Source: an uncultured Porphyromonadaceae bacterium (GTDB lineage Bacteria; Bacteroidota; Bacteroidia; Bacteroidales; Muribaculaceae). Taken from it: DNA of 52,350 bases. The notes below the pieces were generated by a model. The model worked only from the letters and a program-made list of their open reading frames with translations. It did no database searches and was not told where the DNA came from. Made by a program: the position numbers and the translations under genes. Shown piece by piece: positions 33,371 to 44,600 of the stretch. The DNA lies in assembly GCA_947174235.1 (NCBI GenBank), contig CAMWID010000015.1:1-52350 (forward strand). The letters are read 5' to 3'. The number at the start of each line of letters is the position of its first letter. Positions within the stretch are counted from its first letter, which is position 1.

Positions 33371-35962
33371 ATGAATTTCAACAACTTCACAATCAAATCG
33401 CAGGAAGTGGTACAGAAAGCGATCGAACTTACCCGCCAAAGCGGGCAGCAACAGATTGAACCTGTCCATATTCTCAAGGCCCTGATTTCCGAAAGCGAGA
33501 CGATTGTCAATTTTGTGTTCCAGAAGTTAGGTGCCAATCTCAACTCCGTCACAATGGCAGTCGACAAGGAGATCCAGGGACTTCCAAAAGTGTCGGGCGG
33601 CGAAGTGTTTTTAAGCCGCGAATCAAATGACGCGTTACAGAAAGCAATTGATTTCTCAAAAAACATGGGAGATGAGTATGTCTCGGTAGAAGCAGTTCTG
33701 ATGGGCATACTCAAGACAAAATGCAAGGCTTCCCAAATTTTAAAGGATGCGGGAATCACCGAAGACGGTCTTAAGGCGGCGATTACCGAACTGAGAAAAG
33801 GCAACAAGGTAACACAGCAGAGTGCCGAGGAATCTTATCAGGCTTTGAGCAAATACGCTATCAATCTTAATGATCGTGCACGCAACGGCAAACTTGATCC
33901 CGTCATAGGCCGTGACGAAGAGATCAGGAGGGTGTTGCAGATTCTTTCGAGGCGAACAAAAAACAACCCTATGCTTGTAGGTGAACCGGGAACTGGAAAA
34001 ACCGCTATAGCTGAAGGTCTCGCCCACAGGATTGTCAGAGGCGATGTGCCTGAGAATTTGAAATCCAAACAGATATATTCCCTTGACATGGGCGCTCTCG
34101 TGGCGGGAGCAAAATATAAAGGGGAGTTTGAAGAGCGCCTTAAGGCTATCGTCAATGAAGTCACTCAGAGCGATGGCGAAATTATATTGTTCATCGATGA
34201 GATCCATACTCTCGTGGGAGCCGGCAAGGGCGAAGGCGCCATGGATGCCGCCAACATATTGAAACCGGCGCTTGCCAGAGGGGAATTGAGATCAATCGGC
34301 GCCACAACTCTTGACGAATATCAGAAATATTTCGAAAAAGACAAAGCTCTTGAACGACGTTTCCAGAAAGTGATGGTTGACGAACCTGACGAGCTGTCTG
34401 CCATCTCTATCTTGCGAGGTCTAAAGGAAAGATACGAGAATCACCATAAGGTGAGAATTATGGACGAGGCGATAATCGCCGCCGTACAATTGAGCGTCAG
34501 ATATATCACTGACCGGTTCCTCCCGGACAAGGCAATCGACCTTATAGACGAGGCGGCATCAAAGCTCAGGCTGGAGATGGACTCAATGCCGCAGGCTCTT
34601 GACGAGGCATCGCGTAAGATAAAGCAACTCGAGATCGAGAGAGAGGCGATAAAGCGGGAAGGCGATAAATATAAGATCAAGGAAATAGACGAGGATCTGG
34701 CAAACCTTCGCGACACTGAAAAAGCTCTTAAAGCGAAATGGATAGCCGAGAAAGCTGAAATTGACAAGATCCAGAAAAACAAGATCGAGATCGAGCAGCT
34801 CAACCACGAGGCGGAAGTGGCAGAAAGGGAAGGTGATTATGCAAAGGTAGCCGAGATTCGCTACAGCAAGATCAAACAAAAAGAAGACGAGAACAAAGCC
34901 ACTCAGGAAAAGCTTAAACAGCTTCAAGGAGAAGGCGCCATGATCAAGGAAGAAGTAGATGCCGAAGACATCGCGGAGATCGTGAGCCGTTGGACAGGAA
35001 TCCCCGTGAAGAAAATGGCTCAAAGCGAGAAGGAAAAGCTTCTCCATCTTGAAGAGGAACTTCATAAGCGGGTGATCGGACAGGATGCCGCGATACAAGC
35101 TGTCAGCGATGCCGTAAGAAGGTCGCGTGCCGGACTCAATGATCCGAGACGACCTATCGGCTCGTTCATTTTCCTTGGCACCACCGGAGTCGGAAAAACC
35201 GAGCTCGCAAAGGCTTTGGCCGAATATCTATTTGATGACGAAGACATGATGACACGTATCGACATGTCGGAATACATGGAGAAACACTCTGTATCAAGAC
35301 TCGTCGGAGCGCCTCCGGGATATGTCGGTTACGAAGAGGGCGGACAGCTCACAGAAGCGGTAAGACGCAAACCTTATAGTGTCGTGCTGTTTGACGAGAT
35401 CGAAAAGGCAAACCCTGATGTATTCAATATTCTTCTTCAGGTACTTGACGACGGTCGTCTGACCGACAACAAGGGGCGTTTCATCAATTTCAAGAACACC
35501 ATAATAATAATGACAACCAATGAGGGATCGCCTATAATTCGCCAGAACTTCTCCGAGATGAAAGAGGCAAACCGCGAGGAAGTCATTTCTAAAACAAAAC
35601 AGGATGTGATGGACCTGCTTAAAATGAAGATTCGTCCCGAGTTCCTGAACCGAATAGATGAAATAGTGCTCTTTACCCCTCTTGACAAAAAGGAGATTCA
35701 GGAGATCGTGGATCTCCAGGTCAACAGTGTCCGCAAGATGCTTGCCGCAAACGGGGTGAAACTCGAAGTCACTCAGCACGCACTCGAGCTCCTTGCCGAA
35801 GACGGCTACGATCCCGAGTTTGGCGCGCGTCCCGTCAAAAGGACAATCCAGAGGCTTGTCCTCAATCAATTGTCTAAAGACATTCTGGCACAGAAGGTCA
35901 ACCGCGACAAGCCTATCAAGATTGATGTCAATGGTGATCAGCTTGTATTCTCCAACGACTGA
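33371..35962 (+). CDS. clpB: Disaggregase chaperone ClpB
   Basis: Hexameric AAA+ disaggregase that works with DnaK, here 863 residues. N-domain of two Clp repeats (1 to about 145), first AAA+ module with GEPGTGKT (204-211) and the DEIHTLVG Walker B region, a coiled-coil middle domain (about 400-530, rich in E and K) that distinguishes ClpB from ClpA/C, and second AAA+ module with [14 protein letters not shown] near residue 604. The C-terminus [11 protein letters not shown] is normal. The leader has an inverted repeat TGTC-T-GACA (33323-33331) similar to half-sites upstream of dnaK. Confidence 0.98.
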   Translation: MNFNNFTIKSQEVVQKAIELTRQSGQQQIEPVHILKALISESETIVNFVFQKLGANLNSVTMAVDKEIQGLPKVSGGEVFLSRESNDALQKAIDFSKNMGDEYVSVEAVLMGILKTKCKASQILKDAGITEDGLKAAITELRKGNKVTQQSAEESYQALSKYAINLNDRARNGKLDPVIGRDEEIRRVLQILSRRTKNNPMLVGEPGTGKTAIAEGLAHRIVRGDVPENLKSKQIYSLDMGALVAGAKYKGEFEERLKAIVNEVTQSDGEIILFIDEIHTLVGAGKGEGAMDAANILKPALARGELRSIGATTLDEYQKYFEKDKALERRFQKVMVDEPDELSAISILRGLKERYENHHKVRIMDEAIIAAVQLSVRYITDRFLPDKAIDLIDEAASKLRLEMDSMPQALDEASRKIKQLEIEREAIKREGDKYKIKEIDEDLANLRDTEKALKAKWIAEKAEIDKIQKNKIEIEQLNHEAEVAEREGDYAKVAEIRYSKIKQKEDENKATQEKLKQLQGEGAMIKEEVDAEDIAEIVSRWTGIPVKKMAQSEKEKLLHLEEELHKRVIGQDAAIQAVSDAVRRSRAGLNDPRRPIGSFIFLGTTGVGKTELAKALAEYLFDDEDMMTRIDMSEYMEKHSVSRLVGAPPGYVGYEEGGQLTEAVRRKPYSVVLFDEIEKANPDVFNILLQVLDDGRLTDNKGRFINFKNTIIIMTTNEGSPIIRQNFSEMKEANREEVISKTKQDVMDLLKMKIRPEFLNRIDEIVLFTPLDKKEIQEIVDLQVNSVRKMLAANGVKLEVTQHALELLAEDGYDPEFGARPVKRTIQRLVLNQLSKDILAQKVNRDKPIKIDVNGDQLVFSND

Positions 35963-35986
35963 CAGTCCGATCCTATATTTAATTCT

Positions 35987-36018
35987 GAAAAGGCGTTTCT
36001 CAAAAGAAACGCCTTTTC
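35987..36018 (+). terminator. Terminator of clpB
   Basis: A 14-bp perfect stem (35987-36000 with 36005-36018, arm GAAAAGGCGTTTCT), CAAA loop, ending in CTTTTCTTGT. It lies 24 bases after the stop. Confidence 0.87.
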
Positions 36019-36485
36019 TTGTAAGGACTGTGAACAAACAATTCAATATCTTTTCCTCTGAAAAAGAACGGATGACGACAGCTTCCCTACTATCTTCCAA
36101 AGGGACGGTTATTAAAACAACGTATAATTTGTGGAAATCTATAATCAAATTATTTTTATTTTACAAATACAATAATATGTTTTAAAACACGTTTGAACAA
36201 TATAGACTATTTTTTGTTATATGAATAAGAGTTATGTCTTGTCTTCCGTAGGATATTATCTCTTTTCAATAGCAAAATCAAGGGACCGGCAATCCCTTTT
36301 TCGTGACAACCCGGGATCAACGTTAAAAAAATGACTTGCAGGCTTTGGCAACCTGTGGATCCCGAGAATTCGGTTTTAAATTGCTTTTTTCCGGATTCTA
36401 ATAATTGTGAGTTAGATAAAGTCATCCATGAAAAGCGTCTGATGTATGACGCCGGTTGACTATTGTGCAACTTAAAACGGTTATT
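36019..36485 (+). other. Gene-free stretch with attenuator-like hairpins
   Basis: No supportable gene. Three structures stand out on the plus strand. AAGGGA-7 nt-TCCCTT followed by TTTC (36280-36301) looks like a small terminator. CGGGATC (36312-36318) pairs with GATCCCG (36358-36364) enclosing an inner stem GCAGG/CCTGT. CCGA-GAAT-TCGG followed by TTTT (36362-36377) shares bases 36362-36364 with the preceding stem, so the two cannot both form. The stretch lies just upstream of the thioredoxin-like gene. Confidence 0.45.
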
Positions 36486-36971
36486 GTGAAAACCAAGTAT
36501 TTATTTTTTTCAATTCTATTCGCCGCATTTCTTTCTTCTTCCATGCCTATGGGAAGCCATTCCCTGGACATCGGCAAAACCGCACCTTCCCTGACATTCG
36601 CTTCAGGAACCTCGCTTGATACGATTCCTGAAACAGAAGGAAAGTACATTATTATCAATTTCTGGAGTTCCGACGATCCGGCTTCAAGGATTCTCAACCG
36701 TCGTATCTCAGACATTCATTCCTCTCTTTCATCTTCCAAAGTCACATTCATAAGCGTATGTATGGACAACGATGACTCTTTAAGCAAAGAGATCGCCGCG
36801 GCTGACAAAATTTCGGAACGTACTATTTCGATATCCGTAAAAGATCTTTCGCCACAGGTGACTGAAGATTTCCAGACAGCATCAGGCAACAGATCGTTTA
36901 TTATTGATCCGTTCGGAAATCTTGCCGCCATTTCTCCGCAGCCTGAATCGATACCTTCCATTATCTCCTGA
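36486..36971 (+). CDS. Thioredoxin-like exported protein without CxxC
   Basis: 161 residues if started at the GTG at 36486 (MKTKYLFFSILFAAFLSSSM as signal peptide); TTG at 36456 or GTG at 36465 would only lengthen the leader. The mature protein follows the TlpA/ResA outline: LDIGKTAPSLTFASG, YIIINFWSSDDPASRILN, TFISVCMDNDDSLSKEIAA and SFIIDPFGNLAAISP. The active-site position that normally reads CxxC reads D64-P-A-S67, and the cis-proline before the SFIID strand is replaced as well. Redox activity is therefore unlikely; a binding or structural role is inference. Its terminator lies inside the convergent gene. Confidence 0.75.
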   Translation: MKTKYLFFSILFAAFLSSSMPMGSHSLDIGKTAPSLTFASGTSLDTIPETEGKYIIINFWSSDDPASRILNRRISDIHSSLSSSKVTFISVCMDNDDSLSKEIAAADKISERTISISVKDLSPQVTEDFQTASGNRSFIIDPFGNLAAISPQPESIPSIIS

Positions 36972-36993
36972 CAATACAGATAAGGAATACAAT

Positions 36994-37596
36994 CTAATCA
37001 GAAACCACGATACCCCTGTCGTGATTTCTGATTTTTTTATGCTTCCTGATTTCCACATTCCATACCCCTCCAACTATTACCGGAAGATGAAACAGACCCT
37101 TTTCCATCTCAAAGCATATGGTGTCTCCGCATCGTGAACGACGATATTGATCCTCCTTTGCGGATATTTCTTTTATCTTGCCGTTTTCAAATCTCAAATT
37201 CCAGTAATAAACGTCATACGTCTCCCCGCTGACGTATGTACGCCTGCCTACCCGTCGGGTCTTATGACGCTTCTTTATTACCTTATTCTCAACTATCGCC
37301 TTCTCTACATGATGGGTATGCCTATATGAAAATGATTTATTTAGCACGAAAAACAGACATAACAGCACTCCGGATGCAAAAGCCACATGACACAAATAAT
37401 TTGGCAGGAATTTTCCGGATGTTATAAGGAAAGTCCACGATTTCCACAATAAAAGTCCGGTCAAAAGAGCCAATCCGACGCATATTGTCAGCGGAATCCA
37501 GCTTTCAACCAAAGTCTCTTCCCACAGCACATATCCTATACCGTAGCATATAAATGCCACAATGATCAAAACTATGCACAAAATCTTTTTTCGCAT
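36994..37596 (-). CDS. Membrane protein with C-terminal soluble domain, unknown
   Basis: 200 residues, family not recognised. Three hydrophobic segments: about 4-24 (KILCIVLIIVAFICYGIGYV), 33-52 and 67-86. Then a basic stretch (KAIVENKVIKKRHKTRRVGR) and a beta-rich domain (TYDVYYWNLRFENGKIKEIS, GDTICFEMEKGLFHLPVIVGG). The last about 13 codons coincide with a hairpin that appears to be the terminator of the convergent thioredoxin-like gene; the C-terminus KHKKIRNHDRGIVVSD may be shaped by that constraint. No clear promoter. Confidence 0.75.
   Translation of the reverse strand: MRKKILCIVLIIVAFICYGIGYVLWEETLVESWIPLTICVGLALLTGLLLWKSWTFLITSGKFLPNYLCHVAFASGVLLCLFFVLNKSFSYRHTHHVEKAIVENKVIKKRHKTRRVGRRTYVSGETYDVYYWNLRFENGKIKEISAKEDQYRRSRCGDTICFEMEKGLFHLPVIVGGVWNVEIRKHKKIRNHDRGIVVSD
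36996..37038 (+). terminator. Terminator of the thioredoxin-like gene, inside a convergent CDS
   Basis: Bases 36996-37010 pair with 37019-37033 with one mismatch region (arm AATCAGAAACCACGA), eight-base loop, followed by a run of T to 37038. It lies 25 bases after the stop of the plus-strand gene and entirely within the last codons of the minus-strand gene. Confidence 0.8.
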
Positions 37597-37603
37597 AAAT
37601 AAA

Positions 37604-37634
37604 TTGTGTGTTCACCCATCTTTTACTAATTTTG
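37604..37634 (+). promoter_or_regulatory. Promoter of the M48 peptidase gene
   Basis: TTG (37604-37606), 20 bases, TAATTTTG (37627-37634), exact at -7. Start near 37639; leader about 95 bases. Confidence 0.75.
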
Positions 37635-37733
37635 CGCATGAAATCCGGCATAAGACAAACGGGACGTATGTCTTTTACACACGATTCCAAAGCCGATATT
37701 ATCTGACATCAAAATTACTATTTTTCAAACAAA

Positions 37734-38528
37734 ATGAAAACATCTGTTAAAAAAATTTTCATTGCTTGCGCTCTAATAATCGCTCCCACAATGGCGGCGA
37801 ACGCGCAATTCAATTTAAAAAAGGCAATCGGTGGCGCGGCAAAAGCGGTTCAGGCTGTCACTCTCACAGATGAGCAAATGGCTGCCTACGTCAAAGAATC
37901 GGTTGACTGGATGGACAGAAACAACCCTGTCCTTCCTGAAGACGACCCCTATACCCAGCGCCTCAGAAAACTGACCGAGGGCATAACAGACGCCGACGGC
38001 ATTCCTTTGAACTTCAAAGTATATAATGTCATTGACGTAAATGCCTTCGCTTGTCCTGACGGCAGCGTGCGAGTTTTTTCCTCTTTAATGGACATCATGA
38101 ATGATGACGAGCTCCTCGGAGTCATCGGGCATGAGATCGGACATGTCATCAAGCGCCATTCAAAAAATGCGTTCAAGACACAGCTTCTCACCGGAGCCGC
38201 GAAAGACGCCGTGGCGTCCACCGGAGGCACGGCAGCCAAACTCACGGATTCTCAGCTTGGAGATCTCGGAGAGTCGCTCATCAATGCAAAATTCTCCCAG
38301 AAACAGGAGAAGGAAGCTGATGACTGCGGATACGATTTCCTTGTCTCAAAAGGAAAAAATCCATGGGGCATCGTGATGTCATTCGAAAAATTGCAGTCTA
38401 TGGAAGGTGAGAACGCAAAACAAAGCTACATCTCCAAGATGTTCTCCTCTCATCCCGAGACCAAGGCGCGAATCGAAGCCATGACTAAAAGATGTCAACA
38501 AGACGGCTACACACGCCCGACAGAATAA
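37734..38528 (+). CDS. Exported M48-family metallopeptidase
   Basis: 264 residues. Signal peptide MKTSVKKIFIACALIIAPTM to about A24. The peptidase domain has VNAFACPDGSVRVFSSLMD, the zinc motif HEIGH (H133, E134, H137) and the third ligand in QEKEADDCGYDFL (about E199), ending with SSHPETKARIEAM, a typical periplasmic M48B signature. Similar to LoiP/BepA-type quality-control proteases, but without the TPR domain of BepA. Probably periplasmic or, through a longer signal, outer-membrane associated; substrates unknown. Confidence 0.9.
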   Translation: MKTSVKKIFIACALIIAPTMAANAQFNLKKAIGGAAKAVQAVTLTDEQMAAYVKESVDWMDRNNPVLPEDDPYTQRLRKLTEGITDADGIPLNFKVYNVIDVNAFACPDGSVRVFSSLMDIMNDDELLGVIGHEIGHVIKRHSKNAFKTQLLTGAAKDAVASTGGTAAKLTDSQLGDLGESLINAKFSQKQEKEADDCGYDFLVSKGKNPWGIVMSFEKLQSMEGENAKQSYISKMFSSHPETKARIEAMTKRCQQDGYTRPTE

Positions 38529-38552
38529 TTATAACGACAGATTATACATGAT

Positions 38553-38588
38553 AAATCCGCGGTCCGATAAGAAAGGATCGCGGATTTT
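38553..38588. terminator. Terminator of the M48 gene, possibly shared with sprA
   Basis: A 13-bp stem with one G-U pair (38553-38565 with 38575-38587, arm AAATCCGCGGTCC) followed by TTTTTCTTTT on the plus strand. Genes converge here; on the minus strand the following T-run is short. Confidence 0.8.
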
Positions 38589-38633
38589 TCTTTTGTATTC
38601 CACGCGACAAACAACTATTCTGAGGTCAATCTC

Positions 38634-41600
38634 TTATCTCGCCAAAGACAGATTGACCGCTATTCCATAATTGGAATTTGTTGTGGGATAGGCAGTGCTT
38701 GACACAAGCGGCGTGTTGACCTGATGGTCAAAGAATGCCGACAGCGTTACCTTCTTGCTAAGTTGGTAGCTCGCCATGAGATTTATAGAGAACGTGCGGG
38801 TTCCCTGGGTTGCCTGTGTGTAGGCTGTCTCTATTCTTCTTATCAACGACAGATTGTTGCTGTAGGCGATGTCAAGGTTCACAGAAAGATCATTACTTAT
38901 ACCTCCTTGCTTGCTCCCGATTTTTATAATCCTGCTGAAATCCGCGACTTTCCATCCACCTCCTATAGAAAGCTGACGGCTTGTGGTCTCCACAACCTGC
39001 CCCGCCGATGAATTAAGATTCAACGTCCTGGCATCACGATATTCGGCATTCAGGGAAATGTCGTTCTTCAGGGTCATATTGACACCAATCAACGGAGCGA
39101 ATTTCTCAGTTATAGCCACGGAAGATATGTTATAGGGTGATGACGGCACAGGCTGTCCCGTCAATTCATCGTAGGCGAATCCCATGGTGCCGTTGTCAAT
39201 GGCAGCCCAGTTTAGAAAGCTTGAATAACCGCCGACGGAATAGGTACACTGATATGCATGGGAGACTGTAAATGATTTGAATATATTCCCCATATTGCCA
39301 AGCTGCATGAAACCGTCATACGTCACTCTCCAGTTCGGGCGCATTGATTCAAGTCCGGGGAAATGCCGCAATGTCACCTTCATCGGGTCATATCCGCTGT
39401 AGGCTGCAATAAATGCAGGGATCAGCACATCCGCGCTGGTGGGGCTTACACTGCCGATGACCGGATTATATGTCGTGCCGGCAAGAGGACTTCCTTCAAG
39501 GAAACCCGCATCGGGATATATAGAGCCCGCATAAGAAGCCTCTACCCTCTGTGCCACGAGCGGTATATATTCCAGAAATCTGGAAAAGGCGGCAGAGGCA
39601 TATCCGTTTTCAGCTTTCGAGCCTCGCAACGCGCTTGCAAGAGCCACATGCGTGCGCACATAAGAGCCGGTATGGGTGGTCGGCATTCCCGAAAACATAA
39701 ACTGCATCTGACGGGTGCGGTTGTCAGTAAGATTGCTGGTAAGCAGTATCCTCAGACCTTTCACAGGCTCAAGCGTCAATTCAAAATTAAACTCCTTTCC
39801 CTGATTCCACACCGCCGGCGATACCATATCTGAAGAAGTCAGAAGCCATCCACGGTCAAGAGCTTTCCTGACATATGAATCATCATAAAAACCAAAAGCG
39901 AAATCAAGACCCGGAGACATTGGTCCGTATTTATTGCTCTGTCCGAAAATATCGCCCACATTAGGCGCAAATTGTGGAAGATTCAATGAATGGGTCTCCC
40001 GCCATCTGAAAGAAAGACTCCTCGGCATCATCGCAAACCGAAGGGCATATTCAGCCATATCTTTTACAAAAGAATTTCCAGACTCTTTCCTGTCTTCCCT
40101 GACAGTAAGTTTTATATTGTTTGAGCCTCTGGTCAGGATCTCTATTGTATTTTCATCAATCACTTTTGTCTCTATTCTCAGCGGTTTCCCTCCTTCAACT
40201 GCATTTATCTTCAATTTTTTCGTCTTGAGATTATGCCTAACCCGAACAGTAGTATCCGGAGAAAGCGTTATAGCTCTCTCAAATTTCTTGACTGCGTTTC
40301 TCTGCTGCGTCTTTGATCCGGAAGCTCCTCGTGTCAGACGCGTGGTCTTCGCAAACCGTTTATTGATTGCCTGGAGATACTTGGACTTATTATACAATGT
40401 CTCGAAATTCAATCTTGCGTCAGCGTTCCAGGTTGTCTGGTTCTGGATACTGTTGCCCATATATATTTCATCCACCGTCGCGCCTTTATCCCATCTATAG
40501 GTGGAAGTATAACTTAACGAACCTGTCAGATAATCAAGCACCGGTATTTTGCTGAAAGGCGCACGATAGGTGCCGGTAAAAGTCTGGTTGTAGTTCCATG
40601 GGGTGCCAAGACCTTTGATAGAAGACCATACCGTGTCTTTCCATTCCCTGTATTTATCAGGAAACAGCTTTTTATTAACCGCACCTATGGTCTCCTCTAT
40701 CCTCGCGGTAGTGTTGCTCGCAAACGAGAGGCTCAGCGACTGTATGATATTCCAGGTTACATTGAGCTGCCTGTCCCAAAGGAAATTTTTACTTACCTGC
40801 ACGGGGAGCTGAAAATCTACGTCCACCTCACTTCTCGTCTGTTCCTCGTAATAGTAACGGGTGATATTGGTGAAGAATGTAAGATTATTGAACATCCAGT
40901 TTATTCCCCAGTCTCTGAAATATCTGGCAGTCTTTCCTTTTCCTTTTATAAAACTGAACGGCTTTATTGGCTTCACATACGGACTGTAGGCATATTGAAA
41001 CGACCCACGGTAATCATACGTGTTCTGGTATTCGGTGGTAGGGTCCGTATTTTTTTGCTTGTTAAAAGAAAAAGACAACTGGAAGTTGGCGGGATCCCAT
41101 GGCATGGGATTCTTGCTCTGCACATTGAATTTTATATTCGAGAGTGAAAAACTTTCCACAGCCTTCCTTGTCACGGCATATTGCCGTATCGAATCCTTTT
41201 CCTGTTTCCCGGCAGCAGCCTTCAACGCGTCTTTGAGCAATATATCCTGATCCAGAGGATTATACTTCGGCGTGGTACGTTCAGACGATCTGGAATAATA
41301 TATAGGCGCGTTCAATTTAGCCGCGGAAGGGAACACTTTTCCGACATCTCCCTGCACAGCAAAATTATACTGGTCATAATCGTCCAGACGACGTGACGAC
41401 AACCCCTGGTCGACACCCCCGAAACCGGCGGTCTCCTTGTGCATGGAGAAATTCATCATTCCAAGATCGCTCATGACAAGGTTGGCATTGACGTTTGCCG
41501 CCCATCCCCCGCTTTCGTTGAAATCTGTCACCCTCAGTTCATTCACCCATATAGTCCCGTTTTTCACTGAATTGGATTTGTTGCGTATCCCTATCAGCAT

Positions 41601-44600
41601 GGTGCGCACATCACTGAGGCTTGGATTCCCGAGCACGCTGACGGTATTATGGCCATTATCCGGATCCCGTCTTGAGTACAGCGTCGTGAAATTCACCCCG
41701 CCGGCGTTCGCATTCCTGTCGCTGTTGCGTGCCACCTTAAGGTCAGTGAACACATCAAAATCTACATTCAAAAAATTGGAGATAGGCCAGACGATATTTC
41801 TATCCGACATAAGATAATTGTTGTAGCTTCCCGGAGGTGTGAGGCTCAACGGTATCTCATACTCGTAATAATTGTTTTTGACATCAGATCCAAGACGCAC
41901 GAACAAAGCAAGATCCCCGTCCTTTAGATCGGTCATATCGTCAATAAACGCTTCCGCATGCACCCACATCTGCATTCTTTTGTAGATACGGAGATCAAGC
42001 TGGGTATTTTTATATGCACCCCTCGCATCACCGGGCTGAAGCCCTGTGACTTTCATCTGAAGCGACTGCTCGTTAAGCTGGGTAGCCTGAGACTGCCCCG
42101 GATCCTGAATTCGGCTGACATCCGGAGGAAGTACATAGTTCACAGGCTGACGACCGCTGTTTTCTTCGATATTCACTATCGACATATCGAGTTCTCCCTC
42201 AGCCGGTGAATCGTTTCTGCTGTTGAGGTTGAATTTATAATCGCGCCACTCCCCTCTGACAAGTTCAAGGGAAGCGAAACGCAAATGGGTCACCGCTCTG
42301 AAGCCTGTCATAAAAATACGGGCGAACCGAATTGTGGAAAAATCATTTATGCCACCCACGATTTTGTCAGGCTGGCTCAACGGTATCTTGAAAAGGTACC
42401 ATATGGCGGTGGCAGGACCGTTTCTTGTATTGACCACCTTCTCCCTTCTGTCTGCCACATAGTTCTTTCCTACTTCCAGATCTTCCGGGCGCACCGACAC
42501 TTTGTACTGGAAATATCTTTCATACTCATTTAGCGTATTGTCCTGATTTATGTCTTCCACATCAGGGACGCTTCTCGACGACTGATATTGCGGATTATCG
42601 CTTTGATCGGGCGACAATGAGTTACCCTCGACGCCGTTGTAATGCTTATAGCGGTCAAGAATCGACGTCTGATGCTCATCGTAATAGGGACTTCTATAAA
42701 AATGATAATTGTCGCCGGCAGGGTCATTCATAGGAGAAAAGGGATCTTCCTGCATCCTGGCTATCGTTGAAGCCGGCAGTTTTGAACGCAGTCCGTCAAG
42801 ATAAGAGGCATACGAACCGAATGTGTATTCATCCTCATTCGGGAGTCCGTCCAGTCCGACATCCTGCATGGGTCTTGCATTCGCTGCATTTTCAAAAGCA
42901 TATGTCAATGAGTTTTGTGTACTGACTCTACCCCATTCGGTCTCAGTTATAAATTGATAATTTCCATCGATTGGTATCCCGTTTTCATAGCTCTTCATAC
43001 CATCCTTTAAAATATCCTCGCTTATTTCACCGAAATTGAAGTAGAGGTCGCCACCTTCCGTGTTGGGATTATCAGGGTCGAGAAACGGGTCAAGCAGCCA
43101 AAACTGCAGATATTCGACATTAGACGATTCAAAGTTCGTATTGTCTATTTTTCTCATGATCCCACCCCATCTGCGTTCAGGGAAAAGAAGATCACCGTTG
43201 TCGTCTATATTCTCGGAATCAAGATTATAAGGTCCACGCTCGGTCGGATAAAACGAAAGATTAAGGGTCTGCACATAATTCGTCTCTCCATAGATCACGT
43301 CTCTGCCCGGATATATCTCATCCACCGTCACTTCCCTGACATAGGGATTCGAGAGCTGTTTAAGATCGTTCCGCAGATAGCCCGGAAGCATGGATGAATT
43401 TTTCTGAGTCCATATCCTGTCGATATAATTCCACGCAAGAAGCGCCCGGTTCTTGCCATAATTCACATTGTTTGACAATGCAGCTTCCGGGAAAAGCGCA
43501 TCCGCACCCGAATCGTAAGGGGTGGAGGCAAGCGTCCATGAATATGGATTCCTCATGTCGATACCGGTCTGCGTACTCTCGAAATCATCAATATATGACG
43601 ACCCTTTCGCGGAGCCCGTTTTCTGCCGCCCGGGCAAGAGACCGGCAAATTCGGCGTTGACTCTGAAAGATGACGGTGATACGGCATTGACCGTAGGCAC
43701 TTTGTTGAGAAGATTTGTCAGCCACATGAAGTCTTTGTTATAACTTAGGTTCATGCCGAACATGGTGTTGTTGATTACCTCATCTCCGATATTCACTTTT
43801 TCAGTCAACGCTTTCTCCGAGAAATGCAGCAAAGTTCCCCCTAATGTGAAATCTTTATTGAACTTGTATTGTGCATCCAGTCCCAGAAGCGTCTTTCGCT
43901 GCATGCTGTAAAGTTCCATATTCTCAAGCGACACGCTTACATTTGTGCCTGAATCGATTATGCTCTGGTTGATTATCGTGACAATGCCGTTGCTATAGTC
44001 CACTGTATAATCGCTGTTCTCTGTAAGCACTACCCCTCCTGCAGTGACAACTACCGACCCCCTTGGCACATTCATGGCATTCAGCCTTATCTGTGCTCCG
44101 CTTGACGCCTGATACTCACCTTCAAGAGTAAATTTATTTTTATCCGCGAACTGTGCCGCGACAACCAGCGTGGAATCATACAGCTCCTTATAGACATACG
44201 GTTCGGCTAAGACAGGATTGCCGATCCTGCGCTCAAGATTCGAGCCGAAAGGCTCCGCCACCGGAAAAATGATATTTCCGGAGGTGGGCTGCACCGTGTA
44301 GTCTTCAATATAATCAAAAAAACCGTCCGGATTTGATTCCTGATTCGAGTCAAGTCTGTCAAGATTCATCAACTGCAGCAAAGGGACATTGGAGACGGTA
44401 CTGACAGGAAGATAGTTGATCTCTATGCCTGTGGTATCGCTAAGATATTTGATGTTAAGCTTGAAATTCTTCTTCTGAAGCTGGTATGCTCCCAGCGAAT
44501 AGACATTTTTCATCATAAGCTTCCACATCGGCAATGTCGGGGAGATGGTAGTGCCTCTTAGCATTTTGAGATACAGGCACTGGGATGTGGTTGTCACATC

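Noticed and set aside
35294..36148. Open frame of 284 codons on the minus strand opposite the end of clpB
   Set aside because: Antisense to the conserved second AAA+ module of clpB, and it would run through the clpB terminator.
37638..37706. 22-codon leader peptide (starting MKSGIRQTGRM) just after the M48 promoter
   Set aside because: The ATG is only four bases after the -7 element, so the transcript probably starts at or past it; there is no other sign of translation.
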